Source of the DNA: Xenoacremonium recifei
Lineage: Eukaryota; Ascomycota; Sordariomycetes; Hypocreales; Nectriaceae
Length of the DNA stretch: 64,000 nt
Assembly (NCBI GenBank): GCA_012184525.1
Contig: WOFQ01000069.1
Span: 83,059-147,058, forward strand
Direction: 5' to 3'
The notes under the pieces were generated by a model. The model saw only the letters and a list, made by a program, of their open reading frames with translations, was not told where the DNA came from and did no database searches. Of the stretch, positions 32,538-43,331 are shown piece by piece (position 1 is the stretch's first letter; each line of letters starts with the position of its first letter). The position numbers and the translations under genes were made by a program.

Positions 32538-33755
32538 ATGGATGAAACCCCCGAAAGTACTTTCACTACCCTTCAGGCTAGGGCAGTCGCGAAACTAGAT
32601 CGTAAGAGAGCCACCGATCGACGAGCGCAGCGAGCTGCACGCCAGCGACGGCAAAACTACACTGATTCCCTGCTTCATCAGATTGAAACCCTATCAGGTC
32701 TCCCGCATGACCAGGTTCACGATTTTTTCCAAGCCAACGATCGCTTGAGGACTGAGATACAAGAGCTCCGGATGCGACTTGCTACGGAAGCTAGGGGTAG
32801 ATCACAAGACGATGAGGAAACTGGCAGTCCCAGTGCTTCGCCTTGCTGGCCTGGGCTCAGCGGAAGCGGTGAGTGAGTCGGATGATCACTGGATTAAGCT
32901 GACGGCCACAAGATCGAGGGCCTCATGACTTCTTGATTGTTCAGGATATCCACCAGAGAGATGCTCTGATAGCGTTACAGCCTTACAGCACGCCCAAGTC
33001 GCAGCTCGAGCTGTTTCAATGCTTGCCCAATAATATACTGCCAACATGTCTTCCCGATCAAATTATGGCGAACTTTGTTCTTGAAACAAAACGCGATGGG
33101 AAAACTGCCATAGAATGCCCAACTTGCCCTGATATATGGCTGCTGTGTCGACCTCGGCCTCCCGAAATAAAGAGATGTCCGTCTGTGGTGTTGATAGACC
33201 TTCTGGGGACATTTCCAGACATCGTAAATCTTGCACAACAGACCGCGTCGTTCATATTCATGTATAAGCTGCTGCATGCGCGTTTACCTACCCCGTTGAA
33301 GACATGTGCTTCACTGTTAACAATTTCCAGTGGGAATGCCACCCGACGGTGGAAAACTTCAACAAGATACCCGAGTGGCTACGACCAATTCCAATTCAGC
33401 TCCGGGTACCTCACCCAGCTTGGATGGATCGGATTCCATGGTATGCGAGCCCCTCCGAGCTACAAAAGATTGACTAATAGCGTTCATTCACAGGCCAGCC
33501 ATGAGGTCATACCTTATCAGTCAACAAGAAATCTTCAGTTACGAGAAGTTCTCAAATCTGTACAGCGCGTCTCTATCAATATCATGGCCTTATCCTGCGG
33601 AAGATATACTTATTTCATGTTCCTCTGATTCATGTTGTTCTCAGATAAGGATTAACCCAGTTTTCGAGCATCACGTTATGGATCTCCAGGTTTGGAGCTT
33701 GAAAGACTCATTTCTCAACGAATTTCCTGTATTGAAAGATACCTTGAACGTTTAA
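32538..33755 (+). CDS. bZIP transcription factor with DUF3425 domain; one intron with a GC donor
   Basis: Proposed exons 32538-32868, 32913-33277, 33331-33440 and 33494-33755 close at 355 residues. The N-terminus has a basic region rich in Lys/Arg (DRKRATDRRAQRAARQRRQ) followed by a leucine-spaced coil. The C-terminal half is DUF3425: ASFIFMYKLLH, PEWLRPIPIQLRVPHPAWMD, RSYLISQQE and the WPYPAEDILIS and VFEHHVMDL motifs. The second intron works only as a GC..AG intron (33278-33330): that join is in frame and restores the family's conserved spacing between YKLLH and WECHP. With GT donors, no combination keeps the frame. Either it is a natural GC-AG intron or a GTGCGT donor mutated to GCGCGT, which would impair the gene. 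It starts the 32.5-47 kb cluster and may regulate it (inference). Confidence 0.75.
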
Positions 33756-33832
33756 GGGCGTTGGATTTCATTGTCGACTAGGTTATTGCAACTACCTGCT
33801 TGAGAACGTATTTGTTCAAGGAGATTGATCTA

Positions 33833-34826
33833 TCAGAAACTACAGGAGAACAGATTTCGCCAGCCCTTATCTGACACCGGAGGCATCCCTAGAGGACCTC
33901 CCAACATTTGCTCCCTGATGGAGCTATATACCTCTTCTATTTCTCTGAATCTTCCCCCGAATACCAATATGGCCTTTCCGTGTATGTCCTGAGATAAAAG
34001 ATATGCGGCAGCGATAGCAGGCTGGACGGGGTCTTGGTTTTCAAATAGATATCCTTCCGATGTCTGTGAACTTCTACGGGGCGCGAAAGAGTCCACCAAA
34101 TTTGTCAACACTGGGCCTGGTGCCACTGAGTTGAGACAGATTCCGAAGTGCTCATATAGGTCCAGGCTTGCAGACCGCAATATCCCAACAACCCCATGCT
34201 TATTTTTGTTAGTGAAAACACCGCAGCTTCTAGGGACAAGTTTCTACCTTTGATGAAACATATATAGGGATACCAGGAGTTTCATATCCCGACATTGAGG
34301 TAGTCATAACTATTCTTCCAGGGACATTCAACTTCCTGAACCAATGCACCGCAAGCTTAACAGTGTTCAAAACACCTTTGAGACTTCCGGGAGAAATTAT
34401 GTCAGCAACAGAGGAATCTGGGACCAGAACAACTTTTTGATCGTACTTAACATCAATTGCAGTATACTCCATAGCTTTAAGCCTGCCATGTTCGAAATGA
34501 TCCTCAAAGAGATGCTCCATTTCGCCTACGCCTGCATTTGCAAACACGTAGTCAAGCCTGCCAAACCTTTCAATACAGGAGTCGAAGCTTGCTACCATGG
34601 ATGACCAGGAGGTCACATCGGTTTGTACAAAAGCTACGTTTGAAGGAAGGCTTCTTAATAACTCAGGTGCTGGTAGTTTGTAATCGGCTATTACAACTCC
34701 TTTCGCTTCGCGCTGTGCAAAAAGGCGTGCACAAGCTAGACCAATGCCAGAGCCGCCACCTGTTGTCATAAGAGTAGGGCCTCTTCGGAGGAAAGTTGTT
34801 TCGCCAACCTGTAATGTATATGACAT
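33833..34826 (-). CDS. SDR family dehydrogenase, 15-hydroxyprostaglandin-dehydrogenase-like
   Basis: Three exons (34826-34447, 34383-34248, 34198-33833) give 293 residues. The Rossmann motif TTGGGSGIG is at residues 21-29, ADYKLP follows strand 2 (an acidic residue, suggesting NAD), FANAG is the NAG motif, and the catalytic Tyr/Lys pair lies in YVSSKHG, split by the last intron. After strand 6 comes VAPGPVLTNLVDSF. It should oxidise a secondary alcohol to a ketone with NAD+. The first intron (34384-34446) is 63 nt without a stop, so it can be read through in frame, but splicing restores the conserved DVNLKGVLNT segment. It lies 550 bp upstream of, and divergent from, the BVMO, for which it could supply ketone substrate (inference). 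Confidence 0.87.
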
Positions 34827-35380
34827 TTCCTGTAACTAAAGGAAGGTCCTCTTGTTTCAGCGGCAGGAGAGATCCAATTTGTGACATTTCGCTTATTTTG
34901 CTGGGTCCGGTATGCTTGTCGCCAAGTATATGATCTAGGTGGTGAAGATGTTCTCCTTGTTTTCTAACGGCTGTGAACTTAGTCTCTGGCTCGCACATCT
35001 TGCCCATGATATGTACTCCAATCCTGGCACCATATGGGTCTCGGATAACTAAAGCCGTGAGTGACTGGCTTGGGCATGGCAGACGCAGCTTCAGTAACGA
35101 GTCAGCCTGAATCAGCTACCAACCCTGACCCGCTTGGGTTTAGTCAGAGTCATCCTCGGCATCCTGCCCAGATTGAGCCTTGCTGATTCATGAGGGAACC
35201 ATTGCAAATTGATCGGTACTCTGTGCTCCGGGACGTAAACATAAGTGTTAGAGTAGTCCTGAGGCGACATGAGGGTTGATCCATAAATGGGACAAGACGC
35301 CGTCATTGCCTATCTTGAGAAAGATAGATGGAGATTTTAGATCCATAATCCGGCCCCCTTCCACCTCTGTAACACTCACC
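34827..35380. other. Divergent promoter region between SDR and BVMO
   Basis: 554-bp spacer between divergent starts. A minus-strand frame (34663-35007) spans part of it and overlaps the SDR start in another frame, but has no domain and is not called. Confidence 0.5.
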
Positions 35381-37526
35381 ATGGGCTCTATTACCAAGTT
35401 TAGCGACGACGATTATGTTGTCTGCGATCGAGTCCACTCGGATCCGGATCGAATCCGTGTCATTTGCGTGGGAGCGGGCGCTTCAGGTCTATGCCTTGCG
35501 TATAAAATGAAGCTTCATCTACAAAATTATGAATTGATTTGCTATGAGAAGTAAATCCTCGTTCTTATATAAAAGATACTGGTAGGAATACTGATTATCG
35601 TATGCTTCATAGAAATGAATGCGCTGGCGGGTACGTTCATTTGTTCCTCCCCCAAGACAGTTAGAGATCTGACTTTGTATGAAGTGTTTGGCATGAAAAC
35701 CGCTATCCAGGCGTGAGTAGATTCATATCTCACCAAGGCTATTTGCCGAGCTCACTTAATTATTTAGTGTGCTTGCGACATCCCAGCTCATGTTTATACT
35801 TACTCATTCGAGCCGAATCCGTCGTGGTCGACATTTTATGCCTAGTAGGTGCACTGTACTGAAATCGGGCTTGCTCTCACTCACTGGTTTGTAAAGTGCC
35901 CCAGAAATAAAGCAGTACTTCTTGAATTTCCAAGCAAAGTACGAACTGGAACCTTACATCAAGTTCAATTCACGCGTTGTCTCGGCCAATTGGGACGAAA
36001 GTGAGGCCAAATACTATCTACAAATTGAGACACCAGAAGGATCAAAGACAGACTGGTGTAATGTTTTGATCAACGGATGTGGTGTTCTTAATGATTGGAA
36101 ATGTGAGACTTTTTTTGGGGTTAACTTAGAAAAGATTCATAGGCTCAGAGTTATTATAGGGCCAAATATTCCTGGTCTGCACAGTTTCGAGGGCACTCTC
36201 CTCCACAGTGCGCACTGGGACGAATCAGCGGTCTACAGAGGGAAGCGAGTTGCCGTGATCGGGACAGGATCATCTGGGATCCAGGTCAGTCCAGTCTTCT
36301 CTCCTCATCCCACCCTTGATGGTAGTTCTTACATCCCACTGGCAGATTGTGGCAAACATCCAGCCGGAGGTAAAGCACTTAGTTTCTTTCATGCGGTCGC
36401 CTACTTGGATCTCCCCCGCTGTCGCTGAGGATGTTAAATCTGGTCTTTCTCAAGCAGCCGAATCTGAAAAGACCGTCGGTGTGAAGAGCTCCTTGGTAGC
36501 AATGCAGCATCACTTCAGCAGGGACGAAATCCAAAGTTTTAAGGATGATCCTAACTACCACCTTGAGTTCCGCAGAAAGATGGAGAGCGTGATGAACAAC
36601 TCTACCGACGTGTTCATAGAGGGTTCTGATATGAACAATGCAGCGCGTAAGCTGATGAAGGCTGAGATGGAGAAACGACTTGGCCCCGGGAATGAAGAGT
36701 TGAAAGAGAAATTGATCCCGAAATGGGCTCCAGGTAAGATGCATAGTCTTTCAGGTGGCTTGGCGTAGTTTTATAACAAATGGAATAGGATGCCGACGCC
36801 TAACACCAGGCGATGGCTACTTGGAGGCTCTCGTGAAGCCCAACGTCACAAAGGTGTTTAACGAGATTGATCACATCACCCCTAAGGGGCCGGTGACGGA
36901 GGATGGGACTTTGTATGAAGTGGACGTGTTGATTTGCGCTACAGGATTCAATGTCGGGTTCACCCCATCTTTCAAATTGCAAGGTGTAGACGATAGACTG
37001 ATTCAAGATGAATGGGCCAAGGAGCCTCTATGCTATCTCGGCCTTGCTGCACCGCATTTTCCGAATTATTTCACCATCCTTGGTCCGCGTGGCCCATGGG
37101 GAAACGGACCTCTCCTGCCCTCGGTATGCCATACAATGCAAGTGGAAGAGAGCCCAAATTGACGACGAAACAGATCGAGACACTTTGTGACTATTTCATC
37201 GAGGTAATCCAGAAGATGCAAATGGAACAAATAAAGGCCATTGAGGTTCGTGAAGAACCTACCAGATCTTTTAACGAACATGTCGACAAATGGATGGCCA
37301 AGTCTGTCTGGATGGCTCAATGTCGCTCATGGTACAAAATGGGTACTGTTGACGGGAAAGCTTGGCTTTGGCCTGGTGGAGTAAGTTCAAAACTTGCTTC
37401 CCCGAGTTTATCCCCCATTCCTGATCAGGTGTACTCTAGACACTTTCTTACCTGAAGACGATCAAACACCCTCGCTACGAAGACTATTCTATTAGATATA
37501 AGAACCGCAACATATGGACATTGTAG
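35381..37526 (+). CDS. Baeyer-Villiger monooxygenase (flavin-containing, type I), 10 exons
   Basis: Exons 35381-35550, 35613-35630, 35685-35712, 35768-35844, 35897-36102, 36160-36284, 36346-36733, 36789-37123, 37174-37380 and 37440-37526 give 546 residues. Two Rossmann motifs, GAGASG (31-36, FAD) and GTGSSG (NADPH), flank the BVMO fingerprint F-E-G-x3-H-x3-W at residues 176-186, which separates type I BVMOs from other flavin monooxygenases. It should insert oxygen next to a ketone carbonyl, giving an ester or lactone, with NADPH and O2. Exon 2 is only 18 nt and exon 3 only 28 nt; both are needed to build KNECAGGVWHENRYPG, a stretch matching the family's GGTWxxNRYPG. Gene finders are likely to miss them. 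The C-terminus (KTIKHPRYEDYSIRY) is typical of fungal BVMOs, so the gene looks functional. Confidence 0.9.
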
Positions 37527-38070
37527 GCAACTAAAATCGGGGCAGGTAATGATAATTGCTAATCAGCTTCGCCTCTAGCCTCGGAAATGGCAAGATTGCG
37601 GCAGAGGCTCTGAATATATCTGAACAGCTAGCTCCGTACATCCGAAGTTCAGATACCCATTGGACGATCTGAAGAGTTGCTCCGTGTTATCTCAGGTAAC
37701 AATTTAACGGAAACCAATCCTCCTAAAAGAAAACCACGAAACATGGGTTGGACTATTGGTCTCCTTGTATCAATGTACATGGAGAATAAATCGTACATAT
37801 ATCAACACATGAGGTTGATGACATCCCTCTATGTATTTAGTTTCAACTATAAACTTTCCGTTCTGTGAAAGGCATCTAGACTTTAGGAGCACTGACACTA
37901 GAAGGACAATGCATCTGATTGCGGCAACCGGCATCATAATATGTGGTGTGGAAGTGCCCCTCCTCAGTTATTTGACTGTATCACGTACGAACTTCCGAAA
38001 CATTAGGGTCGGGGTGGCTCGTCAAATTCTTGCACCACTTTATTAGAATCCTATCATTTGGCAATCAGCA
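37527..38070. other. Convergent intergenic stretch, no gene seen
   Basis: AT-rich spacer between the BVMO 3' end and the reductase relic; only short frames are present. Confidence 0.45.
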
Positions 38071-38941
38071 TTAGAATAGCCTAGGTAACTCTCGAATACC
38101 GTCATTTTCAGTCAACCATTCCACTCTTTCCCTTATGATGCTCCGGTTTCGGGATAGATCTAAGGCTGCCATGTCGTGAAGATATTTGTGAATGAAACTT
38201 TCTGTAATGCGTGGCACCCTAACCTTACTAATACCTTCCTCGAATTGATGAGTACTGACTGGAGTTTTAACTAGAGGATGTGGGCAAGTTACCAAGCTTG
38301 GAGCTGAAGCGTCGGTGCCAATGCGCATGATCCTTGATTCGTTGCAATGGATAACCGGCTGATTCAATCCACCCAACGAACGTGTCGTACGAAATGCCAT
38401 CGTCATGATGCATGTTGATAGTGTTGTAAGTTTGGAAGCCTGCGTAAGGCTTTCTGCCAGTTTTGCAAAGAAACCCGCTAATGCATCAACCGGCATGCCA
38501 TCGTAATGCGTTCTCACGCGGTCGCTATCCACTTGAAGCTCATAGAAGCTTGCTGGAGCGAGACCGGTAACAATAAGACTAAGAAAGAGTCGCGTGAACA
38601 TGCCCGGTACATTGATCTGCCCACAATAGGTTGTATGGGCTAGAATCATATTTGGGCGGACCACATTGGCTGGTAAACCAACTAATCGTCTTGAATGTAG
38701 GAGAATAATGCCGAACTCCATCCTGTATTTTGTATTCACGCTCACCAAGAGCCTATCTATCCCTATACCCGTCTAGAACAGTTGTTATAACTTCTTGGCA
38801 ACTAAGAGATGGATCTTGAATAGCTTGGGTAATTCTCTCGTCAGGAAACAAAGCCGCAACCTGGCGGTTGGACTTAGCCATTTCCTCAAGGCGTCGAGAG
38901 GCGCGTTCAAAGTTGATACCATTAGGGATTTTGGCTGACAT
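38071..38941 (-). pseudogene. Carboxylic acid reductase (CAR/FadD9-like) relic with internal deletion
   Basis: The minus-strand ATG at 38941 opens a sequence matching the N-terminus of CAR-type reductases (RRLEEMAKSNRQVAALFPDE, then TVLDGYRDR). A TAG stop (38753-38755) interrupts it, yet the same frame continues as ALGEREYKIQDGV...FKTIS. At about 38680-38700 it changes abruptly to the C-terminal thioester-reductase domain: LVGLPANV, NMILAHTTYCGQINVPG, MFTRL, HYDGMPV. A frameshift then moves the reading to HDDGISYDTFVGWIESAGYP, and a second returns it to PHPLVKTPVSTHQF and ITESFIHKYL. The adenylation domain, carrier domain and most of the reductase domain (roughly 900 residues by family length) are missing. 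A full CAR reduces acids to aldehydes with ATP and NADPH; this one cannot. Confidence 0.85.
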
Positions 38942-39954
38942 CTTCTACAGGCTTAATCAATTGGATGATGCGTAACTTTCTTTGATGGTCTCGTGTACGC
39001 CAATTGGTACTAAGAACAGTGTCGCACAACTCTGGTAAATACCTCCCATACAACTTGGGTTTATGCGAACATTCCGCCGAAAATGCCGAGTATTTTGGTA
39101 GCACCGTGACGCGATGAACCAACGAGGTCATTTGAGAATGCTACGACTCAATGACTTCAGAAGGTTGGGGTCGCCGTAGCTAGCCGCATGTCATTTTAAT
39201 GAGCCAGTGACCGACAGAAACTAGGAAAATGTTAGTATGAAGAAACTTAATCCTGCTAATGAATCAATGCACTTCGTCATTTCTCCAGGAGGATCCAACT
39301 AAGCCGTGGGGAAAGGAGGTCTGCCTGAATCATGATCAACAAACGCGCCGGGTGGTGCTACAAGCGTTACGGGAAGGCGATAACTGGGTTCATCTTCAAG
39401 CCTACCTGACTCATTGCGTCAGCCCACACATCCGTTTCAATCATCCTTCGTAGCCTAGTGCTTTAGACTATTGTAATTTAGTCAATATGCCGTTGCCGAT
39501 TTGCATGGCCAACCATGAGTCTCCTATCAGTTGATTTCAAGCTTCCATCGACACGTTTTCGGAAGAAGACGATTTAATGCAAAAACCGAGTGAATCATGT
39601 CATAGGATAAGAACTTAGGTATTCAGGCTCGCTTTGAGCCACTCAAAGCTTATAATAGGCTGTTGAGAACGAAGTACTATACGATAGTTTCTATTATACA
39701 AACTTGACCTAGGGACAGGAAATATGTCTATATTGCTTTACTTAATGGAATAGCAGTACAGATGTTGCTTAAAGTCCTGTCGAAATGTCATTAATTTCTA
39801 CTCAATACACATATTTCCCCTTTTCCATCTTCTTACAAAGTAGCACCGTGTTCCATTCTAGATCATCATGTTATATCCCCCCCATTAAATGATCTCTCGC
39901 AAAGAGTCCTTCATCTTGAGTGGTCATTTGACCTACTTTCCAGGGTTTAACTTC
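38942..39954. other. Intergenic region, no gene seen
   Basis: About 1 kb between the reductase relic and the MFS pump 3' end. Short frames only; no domain seen. Confidence 0.45.
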
Positions 39955-42230
39955 TTATTCGTCGGCCACGGCTTGAACTTGCTTGCCACGCAACTTCCGT
40001 GCCACATCATCTGTCAAGTAGCTGTCATATGACTTCACGGTAAGGCAGGCAACGGCGAAGCTGAGTATAGCAAAAGCGGTGACGATATACCAAACGTATC
40101 TAAGTTTCCTCTATGAGCTTGCCATACGCCTGGATCTAGAAGGACCGACAGAGGGTTTCGCGCTTACCGAAACGAATCCGCTGCAGCTAGAGTTCTGGCG
40201 CGATTGACCGCTGTAGTGATATTGGCATTGATCCCAGGAACTCCAGTAATATTGGCTGAGCTCGCTAAGAGTTGCGGTAGAGACGATTCTGGCAGCCCTG
40301 CCGCTAATGCGGCAGTTGATATTTTCTTCGGGGTGATGCTGGTCAGTTTGTTATCAAGGACGCTAATGTAGATAGCAGCTTGTAATAATCAGTTCTGAGC
40401 TACAAGACTCTTGCCGAGACAACTTACTACATATAGCACCTCCAGCACTTCTGATAGAGCCCAATGTCCCGAGAGTAACGCCCAAGTCCTCTGGGGGGCA
40501 TGTCAGCGGTGCAAGGGAGAGTGAAGCAGTTTCGATAATGCCGACTGACAAGCAAGCCATCAGCATCAACGCGATACCCTTCGCCCTGTCATCTGGATTG
40601 AACGAGACCATGCCAGCGGAAAATGCTGTCAGAGACACCGTTGAAGCTACCAAAATCCATCGATGGTGCATGCGAAAGTAGCGGATCAAGCCGCCTCCAA
40701 AGGCTTGTCCAAAGACAGCACCGAGACCTAAAACACACTGGAAAGTGAAGTTAGATAGTATTGGCAGAAGAGAAGTGGAAGCAATCTATACCTGCTGAAA
40801 TCCATTCTGAACAATGCTTCCCTTGAAGAGATACTTAACTTCTTGTGGCCAGAGTATGCTCATACCGTAGTACACTCCACTGCCGACAGAAGCGGTTAGA
40901 GTCTAGTTTCTTGGGTCAATTTTCTGCCCGGAGTAGATATTAGCAGTCTTACCATGGCGATGTACCCACGCGACCTAATTCTATAACGCTGAATTAATAC
41001 CTTACTTTTGCTTAAGCCTAGCTTTAACTCACAAATAGATGGGCAGCAATGGGTTCCCCCTATGGACGTAATTATCTAGTCGAAGTAATCAGTCACTGCA
41101 GGGACAAATCCATAGGATTCTCCGCATACTAACCGTAATAGACGAAGAAGATAGTTGTAAAGAAACCAACGATAATTGTGGTTATCACATGCGCAGATTT
41201 CCACGGATATGAACTTCCACCCCAAGAGAGACCCAGGAGCAAAAGAATGAGGCCCAGGATGAACAGGCACATGCCGATGAAGTCGAAACGTTCAAGCTGA
41301 CCCACAACCGTACGTTTCTTGTGCAACATATCAAAAGTCGGCGGATGATAAGAGAGGAAAAGAATGATAACAGTCAACGCTAAGATTGTACCTGTTAGTA
41401 ATTCATATGCAGAATATTGGGAGTGGATGCGTTACTAGAAAGGATAAATGCAACCCAAAAGCACCATCTCCAAGACTCAGCGGAGTTGTAGCTTAATTCC
41501 TGGGCAATAATTGGACCGAAGCCGAGCAAAGGTACTGCAGAAAAGAGGATACCTCCAATCCACAGAGGGCGATGCTTGTTAGCAACCACTAGGACTCCTT
41601 GTTAGCAGGGAAAGACCATTCGTATCCGATAATATTGCCAGCAGAGAGAACGGACATTCAGGGAGAGCTACTGTGAAAGAGATCTGAACAGCGGACGCAA
41701 TCCCGTTCAAGGAATTGGCGGCAATAAGGGCACCAACTGAGGATGCGGTGGCGGCAATGATATTTGCAACAACAGAGAGCATGTTCCCTCCGATTAAGAA
41801 CCAACGCCGGCCGAATATATCAGAAAGTCGCCCAACAAGCAGGAAAGCTACAGCCGTACCGAGGGTGGAAGAGAGAGCCACCCACGCAATGTTGTTCGAG
41901 GGACCCACGGTGTCGTTCATCAATGTCAGGACATTCGACGAGAGCACCCAACCTGCGGCGGAGGCCATGTATCCAAATGAAAGAGCCTGTTACTCTAAGT
42001 TAATAAAGTCAATTTAGGCCTAGCTACCACTTCAATGCATTTGGTCTTACCACTACGGTTCCTAAGAACCTTGGGCTTTGATAGTAATTGGAGGGGAGAT
42101 TTGTGCCCAGAGCTTCGGGACTGATGTCAAAAGTATCCTCTTGGTCCGTCGTATTATCATCTTGCTGGGTTTCGACGTTTTCCTTCAACTCAACTTCGTA
42201 CTTAGTTTCGACATCTTCAAGTCCGGCCAT
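39955..42230 (-). CDS. MFS transporter, TRI12/siderophore-type family, 10 exons
   Basis: Ten exons: 42230-42051, 41986-41656, 41588-41436, 41391-41134, 41075-41033, 40980-40953 (28 nt), 40902-40792, 40737-40428, 40378-40168 and 40099-39955. All phases close to 589 residues. An acidic soluble N-terminus of about 60 residues is followed by ~14 TM segments. Markers: VGRLSDIFGRRWFLIGGN (MFS loop 2-3 motif), NSLNGIASAVQ, PELVANKHRPLWIGG, SWRWCFW, and NPLLPIYL before the second half. It resembles fungal efflux pumps for toxins and siderophores and should act at the plasma membrane. The donor at 41655 (GTCCGT) is weak but needed for the conserved PELVANKHR join. Its place beside the BVMO, reductase relic and Zn2Cys6 regulator suggests export of the cluster's product. 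Confidence 0.88.
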
Positions 42231-43331
42231 TCTAGCTTTTTAGAAGTGATTTCTCTTGAGGGTGAACAAAAATGAGATGCAAGATGGTTTCGACTATTTC
42301 AAGGGGGAGAGGCTTTCTTTTGAGTCAGAAAGTGGGATCACACCTCTATTTTTATTTTCCGGTCAAACCTCCGGGCAATCTTTTCTCGTGCCTGAGGGCG
42401 TGCAAAATTAAGGATTCAGCGTCAGGCATGACTAGTACTAAACCACCCATAGTCAAAAACATATGTCTTAATGTAAGCCACCCTTTTCACCCCCCTCACC
42501 CCGCTCCTTCCCCAGCAATTGGATGAAAGTCTAGGGCTCCAGAACTCTGGTCCTCTCAACTAAAGACGCAAATTTTATCATAGTGAGGCATTCGGCTCAA
42601 GGATTTTCTGGGCCTCTCAATTCGGGTCCTCGTAAGCATACCAATTGAAAAAGGTGTACGTAATACTTTTGGAATGATTCAGCATGACTCGGTTACCGCC
42701 CCGCCAATTATTGCCAGGACAGTGCTAGATGTATGCCAACTCAATGATTAGTCAATATCTAGTACCAAGCTTAACTTTGCCTTGTAGCTAATTACGTATC
42801 TTCGGAGAACAATGGCATGATAGATATGTTTGATATGTTCAAGAGTCCTGTATTTATTGGGGGCCTCATGAGAACTCGGAATTGACAGCCCACTAGTCTA
42901 TCCGGTACGCTTTATCTAAGGCCGGCCCCGAAGTTTTATCTTACGGGAAACAATTTTTTCAGTGCGGAAATAGCGGATGAAAAAGCCTCCCAGCATCTAC
43001 CGCTCATCGTATCAAAATCAAACTAGTCAATCGCCTTCTAAATGTAGTGCGGCCTGCAAGTGCCGAGTTACTAAAGAAGGCTCGACGCAATAATACAGGA
43101 TCATAATTCCATTTCTTTACTATTGCAACTCACTGGCCAACAGAATCCGGGCCAAAGGCTCAATCCTCCTAAAGTCAAAGAAGGGTAGTCTCTGTTGAAC
43201 TCGCGGCATCAGACAACATATCATGTCTTGCAACATAAGGTCTATGAAGGAGAGTGTACTCATATGGCGTATATGAAATCTCAATTAATAGAGATCAGCT
43301 CGGATCCTATGACATTGACAGCGGCTCCCAG
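42231..43331. other. Intergenic region, no gene seen
   Basis: About 1.1 kb upstream of the MFS pump and downstream of the Zn2Cys6 regulator. No coding signal is recognised. Confidence 0.45.

Noticed and set aside
34663..35007. 114-codon minus-strand frame overlapping the SDR start
   Set aside because: It runs in another frame through the SDR Rossmann motif. The conserved glycine motif reads only in the SDR frame.
38071..38748. 225-codon frame as an intact gene
   Set aside because: Domain homology switches frame twice inside it and its N-terminal part belongs to the upstream relic, so it is a pseudogene fragment.
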